Shown here: positions 55,533-62,101 of the stretch, in pieces
Numbering within the stretch: the first letter of the stretch is position 1
How the letters are laid out: every line of letters begins with the position of its first letter
Source: Planctomycetota bacterium
Lineage (GTDB): Bacteria; Planctomycetota; Planctomycetia; Pirellulales; Pirellulaceae
Length of the DNA: 64,000 nt
Direction: 5' to 3'
Assembly (NCBI GenBank): GCA_024277285.1
Contig: JAJRVM010000042.1
Coordinates: 11,405 to 75,404 of the forward strand
Translations under genes and position numbers: made by a program
The notes under the pieces: model-generated
Told to the model about the DNA's origin: nothing
The model's input: the letters and a program-made list of their open reading frames with translations, nothing else
Databases searched by the model: none

Positions 55533-56576
55533 ATGTACGAAGATCTGCTAGGTTATTTGCTGGGCGAATTGAACGCTGTCGAACGGCGCCAGATGGAAGA
55601 CGCGTTGGCGGCGGACCCGCAGTTGCGACTCCGGTACGAACGGCTCCGTCGCACTTTGGAGCCACTCGATTCTCTTGCGGGTGACCATGATCCGCCGCCG
55701 GGACTGGTTGACCGTACCATGCACGCGCTTGACCAGCATGCTGACGCGTGTCGGCCGACGCCCCGACGTGTTGATCCATCGCGCCCGAAATCGATGGCCC
55801 CGTGGCGCGGCGATGCGGCGGTTGAACAGCCGAGTTTCTATAGCATCTCTGATGGTATCGTATTGGCGTTGGTTGGTTTGGCCGCGATAACGTTGTTTCT
55901 TCCCGCGCTGGCCAACAGCCGCTACACGGCACGCAAGGAGGCCTGTCAGAACAACCTGCGCCTGATCGGCAGCTTGTTGCTCGATGATAGCCTGCGGCAT
56001 GGTGCGGTCTTTGTCGAGATTCCGACCACGGGAAATCAGGCCTTTGCTGGCCGGTTTGCCTCGACGATGATCGACCGGCATTTGCTTCCCGCAGATACCT
56101 CTGCACTCCACTGTCCAGGGGTCGAACGCCGGGGGGACGTACCGAGAACGCGCGTGCCGACGCTCGCCCAAATCGATGCTGCGTCGGGCACAGAACTCGA
56201 TCGCCTGCAACAGATGGCGGGCGGCGACTATGCCTATGCGGTTGGATACCGCGACGATCATGGCCAGTACGTGCCGATTCGTAATCTGAATCGACCTTAC
56301 TTTCCGATTCTGGCTGATGGTCCAAGCCTCCACCTAGTGGGACGCAAGAGTGCGAATCATGGTGGACGCGGACAGAATATCTTCTACGAAGACGGACACG
56401 TCGCGTTTGTGACCGAGTTGAAGCGGTTCGTGGGCGACGATCCGTGGCGCAATCGCCAAGGCCACGCGGAAGCTGGCGATGGACGCGATGATGCCGTCCT
56501 GCTGCGGAGCGGGTGGCCGCCACTGGTACCGAGTGCCGAAGATGATTCCAGCGCGTTGCCTCAACCTCTTCGTTGA
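55533..56576 (+). CDS. Putative anti-sigma factor fused to a pseudopilin/DUF1559-like domain
   Basis: 347 residues. The N-terminus (about 1-60: LLGYLLGELNAVERRQMEDA, ALAADPQLRLRYERLRRTLE) matches the helical cytoplasmic segment of anti-sigma factors, but lacks the HxxxCxxC zinc motif. One membrane helix follows (about 109-128, GIVLALVGLAAITLFLPAL) and then, directly after it, the DUF1559-type helix continuation NSRYTARKEACQNNLRLIG. The exterior domain ends with FYEDGHVAFV, like the H-x-DG tail of DUF1559 proteins. So the membrane sensor part resembles a pilin-like fold. It sits nine bases after the ECF sigma gene. The anti-sigma role is inferred from position and topology. Confidence 0.75.
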   Translation: MYEDLLGYLLGELNAVERRQMEDALAADPQLRLRYERLRRTLEPLDSLAGDHDPPPGLVDRTMHALDQHADACRPTPRRVDPSRPKSMAPWRGDAAVEQPSFYSISDGIVLALVGLAAITLFLPALANSRYTARKEACQNNLRLIGSLLLDDSLRHGAVFVEIPTTGNQAFAGRFASTMIDRHLLPADTSALHCPGVERRGDVPRTRVPTLAQIDAASGTELDRLQQMAGGDYAYAVGYRDDHGQYVPIRNLNRPYFPILADGPSLHLVGRKSANHGGRGQNIFYEDGHVAFVTELKRFVGDDPWRNRQGHAEAGDGRDDAVLLRSGWPPLVPSAEDDSSALPQPLR

Positions 56577-57082
56577 ACCGCAGCCTGCCACCACTGGCCC
56601 TGTGCCAGTGGGAGCGCTGACTGGTAGGCTACGGTCGCGTTTTCGCCACCAAACGTCGTGAGCGTGTCGCGTTTTTGCAACATCTTGCTGCGCGACACGG
56701 CCCGCGTGGGATTCGCAGTGTGGCCTGCTTAGTTGTTATCAGTATTCAGGTTACGTTGTTCAACGGTCACCCTTCCCGCCGATTGGCACTCGCTTTGCAT
56801 TGGTTGGCGTGCAGTAGCCGATGGATCGCCACGAGGCAAGCCAACGCAGCTCCCCATCCATTGCCGGAAGCTTGCCAACTGCTACTGCTGCTGTTGCGAA
56901 CTCGCGCTGGCGTGGAAGCCCTGGTCCCCTCGGGCTTCCACGTCTGAGCGGTTCGCACAATGACAAGCGAGGCGTGTCGGTCTTTCGCGTCCTGGCGTCG
57001 CTTGCCATACTCGGCTCGCCATGTGCCGGAAGATCATTCGCTGCGAGATTCAGTTCAATCGAGTCTGTTGAGGGTTTTTGCG
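56577..57082. other. Intergenic region with left inverted-repeat element
   Basis: About 500 bases. Contains the left 53-bp repeat element (56587-56639) and, near 56665-56700, an eight-base complementary pair GTGTCGCG/CGCGACAC separated by about 19 bases. No trusted gene. Confidence 0.5.
56587..56639 (+). repeat. 53-bp repeat element, left copy
   Basis: Inverted partner of 57987-58039, 50 of 53 bases identical. Contains the hairpin CCACTGGC-CCTGT-GCCAGTGG (eight-base stem), so it resembles a REP-type element. Confidence 0.9.
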
Positions 57083-57931
57083 ATGCATGTGCGCGAGCTG
57101 GTTGAATTGGGAGCGTTGATTGCAGCAAACGGCCGCTCCTTTGTACACGACTCGGATTTGCTGACGCGACGGCACCTGGAACAGTATTGGCTTGCTTCAC
57201 GTTGCCGGCACGATCGTTGGTTCCAAGCGATGCTGGCCTACGAACGCGCGGCGCCGATCGAGCGACTTGAACAATGGCCGTTTGTGCAGGGAGTGATTGA
57301 GGAGGTGCTGGCGAGTGAGTTATTGACACGTACCTGGGCCGCAGTCGCCGTCTCATTTGACCAGTTGCAAGAAACGAACGAGTTCGAGCCGATTGTACGC
57401 AGCGTTCTAGTGGGGCATCTTGAGGCACGCAATCGCGTCCTTCACATCTTGGTGCGTGGCCAGGAATGTTCCGTTGGGCAGTGGACGCAGTTGAATCGTC
57501 TGCGCCGTCAGACGGAGCGTTGGACCGACCGGCTGTTGGGCCACCTTGCCGTCGATTCGGAAGTGAGCGAATTCGCTTTTGATGCGGAGCGTGCGCATGA
57601 ATTCGCGGCCGACTTGCGTGACCAAGTGCCGGTCGCGGCCGGCGATCCAACTTGGGAGTTGACGTTCGCTTCCCTGCGCGCTACGTATCATAAGAGCCTC
57701 TCGGTTCCCAGCCCTCACGCTGAGCTCAATCAGCGTATTGCAGCCAGCATTCTGGGTTGCTTTCGTAGCGATCTATTCGATTTGTATGGCACGTTCAACG
57801 AGCATTGGATGCTCCGCCTCGAACATGTTGCCAACGAGACGCAGCGGCTGGTCGATGATCTGTTGCAGATCGAGTATGCTGCGCGCCCCGTGTATCTGCC
57901 TCAGACAGGCAAGACGCAGCCACATCGGTGA
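57083..57931 (+). CDS. Unrecognised helical protein
   Basis: 282 residues from ATG 57083; the frame opens at 56960 but that extension has no ribosome site and odd composition. No signal peptide or membrane helix; the sequence is mostly alpha-helical by appearance, rich in Arg/Glu/Leu and Gln, with long helices (LRRQTERWTDRLLGHLAVDS, HWMLRLEHVANETQRLVDDL). I see no metal motif or nucleotide motif. It lies between the two inverted 53-bp elements, and no neighbour indicates a pathway. Frame length and codon use similar to neighbours support a real gene. Confidence 0.65.
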   Translation: MHVRELVELGALIAANGRSFVHDSDLLTRRHLEQYWLASRCRHDRWFQAMLAYERAAPIERLEQWPFVQGVIEEVLASELLTRTWAAVAVSFDQLQETNEFEPIVRSVLVGHLEARNRVLHILVRGQECSVGQWTQLNRLRRQTERWTDRLLGHLAVDSEVSEFAFDAERAHEFAADLRDQVPVAAGDPTWELTFASLRATYHKSLSVPSPHAELNQRIAASILGCFRSDLFDLYGTFNEHWMLRLEHVANETQRLVDDLLQIEYAARPVYLPQTGKTQPHR

Positions 57932-58235
57932 TTCCCGGAGTGGAATCGCCATCTCCGTTCCCCGGCGATGCGTCTCTTTTTCTTGGCGCGACCGTAGCCC
58001 ACCAATCAGCGCTGCCACTGGCACAGGGCCAGTGGTGGCGGCGTGAGGCTTGGCGCGGCAACGGTCCTTTCCCAAAAGAGGGAGACGTGTCGGTATTCCT
58101 CCGCAGCCGGGCCCGACCACACTCTGTAGTGGACGAGCGGGCCAAGTTCAGGCAAAATGGGGCGAAACCACGGCGGCAGCTTGGTGTCTGCAGCGCGATC
58201 AGCTCTAGTTTTGAGTTTCACGGGAGTGAGAATCT
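57932..58235. other. Intergenic region with right inverted-repeat element
   Basis: About 300 bases holding the right 53-bp element; otherwise nothing recognised. Confidence 0.5.
57987..58039 (-). repeat. 53-bp repeat element, right copy (inverted)
   Basis: Reverse complement of 56587-56639 with three mismatches; the same internal hairpin is intact. Confidence 0.9.
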
Positions 58236-60200
58236 GTGAGTAAGCCCCAGCAGGAAACACTTTTCGGCCACCCGGTAGGACTTTATACGCTGTTTTTTGC
58301 CGAGATGTGGGAGCGGTTCTCCTATTATGGCATGCGTGCCCTGCTGATCTTCTACATGACGAAGGCGTTTCTGAGCTACGGCGATGGCGACGCGTACAAG
58401 GTTTACGGTGCGTACTGTTCGCTGGTTTATATGACGCCTTTTTTTGGGGGCATGTTGGCCGACCGACTCTTGGGAGCACGTCGTTGCGTGGTTCTGGGAG
58501 GGCTTCTTATGGCGGCCGGGCACTTTGTGATGATGTTTGAAAACCAGTGGTTGTTTTTTACCGCCCTGGCGTTGTTGGTGGTGGGCAACGGGTTCTTCAA
58601 GCCAAATATCTCGACGATCGTCGGAACGCTCTACGCTGACAAAGATCCGCGTCGCGACGCCGGTTTTACGATTTTCTATATTGGCATCAACCTGGGCGCG
58701 GCAACGGCGCCGCTGTTGTGTGGCTATGTCGGTGAGAAATATGGTTGGCACTACGGGTTTGGGCTCGCTACGGTTGGCATGCTCACGGGCCTGGCGGTCT
58801 TCGTACTGCCACGTGCGGTTGCACAGTTATTGATCCTGGTTGGCGCGATCGCGACGGCTGGATTCATGGTATTCCTCGGATTTCAGGAGAACATCTTCCT
58901 CTTGGTCGCCAACTCGATCGTCGCGCTGGCGTTATTAATATCGGGTGTCATTGCCTTCGTCGCGTTGGCTCGTGGCGGGATTCCGAAGGACGCGGGATTA
59001 CCCCCGGATCCGGCGAAACTCCGTGAAAAGGTCGGCGGTTTGCTGCCCCAATCGTGGCTCGTCTATATCGGTTCGTTGGCCGTGGTTCCCGTTATCGCTG
59101 CGCTCGTTTTCTCGAATCGGCGCGTTGTGCTGATTCCGAAGTCGTGGCTTGAGGGGATTGGCGGAACGGGCGAATTGGGACGCGTGGCCGCCGCGTTTCT
59201 GGAAGAGGTTAGTACACCGACCGGTTTGCTCCTGCTGGTGATAGGGGTCGCTGCGCTCATCTACCTGTTGCTCGAAGCAATGCGCGCGGTAAAGGTCGAG
59301 CGTGAGCGGCTGTTTGTGGCAATCATTCTGATGTTCTTCTCGATGATATTCTGGTCCTTCTTCGAGCAGGCAGGTAGTTCGATCAACAACTTCACCGATC
59401 GCAACGTCGATCGCGTCTTGGAGCAGCGCGTTGTTACCGCCGCTGAAGTTGGTACGACGATTTCGTTGGAAATGACTCAGGAACAACTTGGCCGCGCCAA
59501 CGGCGACACCATGATCAACTTGACGGAACTGGACAAGCTCCGCGAGGCCAAGGCAATCCATGTTCAATGGTCGGTCGATTCCGACGATGTCGGTATGGGC
59601 GTGGGGGGCAGCGAAATTCCCGCTTCGACTTTCCAGAGCGTCAATCCGATCTGCATCATGATCATGGGACTGGTCTTTACCGTACTTTGGGGATTTCTAG
59701 GCAAGCGGAAGCTGGAGCCGAGCACTACGTTTAAATTTGCGCTCGGGTTGGCCCAACTCAGCCTGGGTTTCGTGGCACTTTGGTGGGGAGCACAGAACTG
59801 TGACGAACGCGGAATGGTGGGTGCCCAGTGGCTGATCCTGTGCTTCTTCTTGCATACGACCGGTGAGCTTTGTCTCTCGCCAGTCGGATTGTCGATGGTC
59901 ACTCGGCTGTCACCGATGCGTTTGGTTAGCACCGTGATGGGAGCTTGGTTCCTCGCCACGTCGCTGTCGAACTACATGGCGGCAGTGATTGCCGCGTTTA
60001 CCCGCGTGGACAATGGAGGCGGCGATCAAGTCGTGCCAGTGCCGCTGGAGACGGTCAATGTCTATGGCGATGTGTTTGGCAAAATTGCCATTGCCGCCGC
60101 CATTTTCGCCGTCCTCTGTTTTCTACTGGTTCCGTTGCTCAACAAGTGGATGCACGAGGAAGCTCCCGATCACCTGCCTGACAAGGCCGCAGGGCATTGA
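58236..60200 (+). CDS. POT/PTR2-family peptide:proton symporter
   Basis: Inner-membrane major-facilitator transporter that brings in di- and tripeptides with protons. 654 residues from GTG 58236 (GGGAG nine bases upstream). Family signatures: ExxER motif in FFAEMWERFSYYGMRALLIF, GNGFFKPNIST, and the PTR2 motif FTIFYIGINLGAATAPLLCG. About 14 hydrophobic segments. A soluble insertion at about residues 385-460 (NFTDRNVDRVLEQR...) separates two helices and is larger than in E. coli DtpA. The C-terminus is short and His-rich. It is 20 bases ahead of the kinase-like gene, which may be co-transcribed. Substrate range is inferred from family. Confidence 0.93.
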   Translation: MSKPQQETLFGHPVGLYTLFFAEMWERFSYYGMRALLIFYMTKAFLSYGDGDAYKVYGAYCSLVYMTPFFGGMLADRLLGARRCVVLGGLLMAAGHFVMMFENQWLFFTALALLVVGNGFFKPNISTIVGTLYADKDPRRDAGFTIFYIGINLGAATAPLLCGYVGEKYGWHYGFGLATVGMLTGLAVFVLPRAVAQLLILVGAIATAGFMVFLGFQENIFLLVANSIVALALLISGVIAFVALARGGIPKDAGLPPDPAKLREKVGGLLPQSWLVYIGSLAVVPVIAALVFSNRRVVLIPKSWLEGIGGTGELGRVAAAFLEEVSTPTGLLLLVIGVAALIYLLLEAMRAVKVERERLFVAIILMFFSMIFWSFFEQAGSSINNFTDRNVDRVLEQRVVTAAEVGTTISLEMTQEQLGRANGDTMINLTELDKLREAKAIHVQWSVDSDDVGMGVGGSEIPASTFQSVNPICIMIMGLVFTVLWGFLGKRKLEPSTTFKFALGLAQLSLGFVALWWGAQNCDERGMVGAQWLILCFFLHTTGELCLSPVGLSMVTRLSPMRLVSTVMGAWFLATSLSNYMAAVIAAFTRVDNGGGDQVVPVPLETVNVYGDVFGKIAIAAAIFAVLCFLLVPLLNKWMHEEAPDHLPDKAAGH

Positions 60201-60220
60201 GCCATGGGGCGTCATGAAGT

Positions 60221-61978
60221 GTGCCCCTGCTGGTCTTTTCCACCGTTCTCTGGTTTGCGAGCGTCATCATGCACAATGCGATCAGTGAAATGGACGGCAT
60301 TGCCGTCTATTTTGCCCCCCGACCGCTCATAACCGTTCTCGGCGTCAAGTACCTTCACTTGCGCGTGCGGGACGGGACCGATCTCTATATCACCGAGTAC
60401 GGGCTGCCCTTTACGAAGTGTTTGCTGCCGGAAAACCACTGGGCCGACGACGCTTGGATGAAGGAACGTTCGGTTCGCTTGCCGGGGACGAGTGCTTTGT
60501 ATCGAGTGCGGACCAAGGAGGTGGGTGGTCGTTCCAAGGATATCGTGATCAAATGGAATCGCATGGGGCAGGACATTCCTGGCGAGACGCGAGCGGTGGA
60601 CGCCTCGACGGCCGAATTCAACAGCCCCTTCATGGAATTCAGCCTGGTGCTGGAGATGCGCGGCACGCATGCGGAATCGCCGGGACGCCTCTACACGCAT
60701 CGCCCGTTGGCCATTTACGTACCTCGTAAATTCGTGCAAGGCGAGCAGCTTGGACGGCGGCGTTACAAAATGGAGGCGATCCAACGCAGTCACGAAGAAA
60801 TTCCGATCGATTGGAATCGCAACTACGCGGTCATCTACGAGTGGCTTAAGGGGATTGACGCGGTCGAAGCGTGCCGCGAGGGCTTGTTGACCAAGGAGGA
60901 GCTTCCCGAGTTGATGGACCAGTCGGTGCAAGACCTCGACGCGAAGGGGTTCACCGTCAGCGATAACAAGCCGCAGCACTTGATCGTGCGCCCGCAGCAG
61001 GACGGCCAATTGATGCGCGATACGGAAGGCAAAATTTACTATGGACTGGTCGATTTCGAGCTGTTGAAGCGGACTCCAGAGCGTGAAGAGAACTTGCGTG
61101 CGGCGAAACGCCAGGATTACCTGGTTCGACAGGCACATCGATTCGAGCCACATTGGGAGTTTCCCGAAGAGCTTACGCCGGTTCGGATTATGGATGTTGA
61201 CTATGTGTACGGCCAGGTCGAAAGTACCGGCGGAGCGCTTTGGGTCGTCGGCCGAGATCCGATGCTTTTTGATTATTTCTTGCCCGAAAAATGGCGGCGT
61301 ACACCACGGACGCGGATCAGCGCTTCGCAGCAGGTGTTTGAAACCGTCACGCACGACAATGTTCGTCTCGTATGGCGCGTGTCACGTGTTGGCCAGATCC
61401 CCGACGCCGATCCGTTCGTGACGCGGGAAAAACGGATCCTCGACCATGGCTATAATAGTCCGTTTGAAGAGTTTTCCATTGCCATGGAGCTTTCGCGGCT
61501 GGGGATTGAGACGATCTATCCACGCGCCATCTACATGACAGGACATAAGTCGACGGTGTCGTCATCGCTGGTCGATAACAGCCGTTACAAGAGCCATAGT
61601 CCCATGCAGACGCCTGATATGCATGCCTTGCTGAGTCGCCAGCACGAATATGTGACGATCTGGGGCTATTGGAATGGGCCCGATGATGCCTTGGCCGTGA
61701 AAGACGAGCCGATCTATGAAGGGATCGATGCGCTGGCGGCTTATCGCGAAGGCCGCCTCACCCAACGAGAATACGTTCGCGTGATGCGTACCGCCAAAAA
61801 AAAATTGGCCTTGGCTGGGATTGAGGATCTTAGCTTGCGCGGCAATCATCTGCTGCTTTCGATTGACCGCGATCAGAACCTGGCAGTCGACGAATCGGGC
61901 TTGCCTACGATCCGCATCTGCAACTTCGACCTGCTCAAGCGGATCGAGACCAAGTCGCACTTGCCAAGCGGAGCTTGA
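60221..61978 (+). CDS. Duplicated kinase-like-fold protein, function unknown
   Basis: 585 residues from GTG 60221; ATG 60269 or 60290 are alternative starts (numbering from 60221). Two homologous halves are seen, about 35-290 and 310-580. Each has, in order: a beta strand with a basic residue (Lys111 in IVIKWNRMGQ; Arg386 in LVWRVSRVGQ), the block NSPFMEFSLVLEM / NSPFEEFSIAMEL (Glu145 in half 1), a WLKGIDAVEACREG / EGIDALAAYREG helix, PQHLIVRP / NHLLLSID, and DFELLKR (Asp278) / NFDLLKR (Asn568). This order of Lys, Glu, loop and DF resembles an atypical protein or aminoglycoside kinase fold, with the second copy lacking key residues. No HRD motif. Cytosolic; follows the POT gene closely. Function not known. 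Confidence 0.75.
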   Translation: MPLLVFSTVLWFASVIMHNAISEMDGIAVYFAPRPLITVLGVKYLHLRVRDGTDLYITEYGLPFTKCLLPENHWADDAWMKERSVRLPGTSALYRVRTKEVGGRSKDIVIKWNRMGQDIPGETRAVDASTAEFNSPFMEFSLVLEMRGTHAESPGRLYTHRPLAIYVPRKFVQGEQLGRRRYKMEAIQRSHEEIPIDWNRNYAVIYEWLKGIDAVEACREGLLTKEELPELMDQSVQDLDAKGFTVSDNKPQHLIVRPQQDGQLMRDTEGKIYYGLVDFELLKRTPEREENLRAAKRQDYLVRQAHRFEPHWEFPEELTPVRIMDVDYVYGQVESTGGALWVVGRDPMLFDYFLPEKWRRTPRTRISASQQVFETVTHDNVRLVWRVSRVGQIPDADPFVTREKRILDHGYNSPFEEFSIAMELSRLGIETIYPRAIYMTGHKSTVSSSLVDNSRYKSHSPMQTPDMHALLSRQHEYVTIWGYWNGPDDALAVKDEPIYEGIDALAAYREGRLTQREYVRVMRTAKKKLALAGIEDLSLRGNHLLLSIDRDQNLAVDESGLPTIRICNFDLLKRIETKSHLPSGA

Positions 61979-62101
61979 ATCCAGTGTTGCGTCGGGCGGA
62001 GTATGTGTTGGCACGCAACGGGAGCCGGGGCCCAGCGCGCAGGCCAGGGCGGCACTAGCCGCGGCGGGATGCGCGCTCTGCGGCCTGCTTTACCATGCAC
62101 T
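61979..62101. other. Spacer between convergent genes
   Basis: About 120 bases, no T-tailed hairpin recognised. Confidence 0.4.

Noticed and set aside
55531..56523. 330-codon minus-strand frame
   Set aside because: Antisense of the anti-sigma/pseudopilin gene; Arg/Ser/Pro-rich shadow composition.
60212..61354. 380-codon minus-strand frame opposite the kinase-like gene
   Set aside because: The plus strand shows an internal homologous duplication, which is strong evidence for that frame being the real one.
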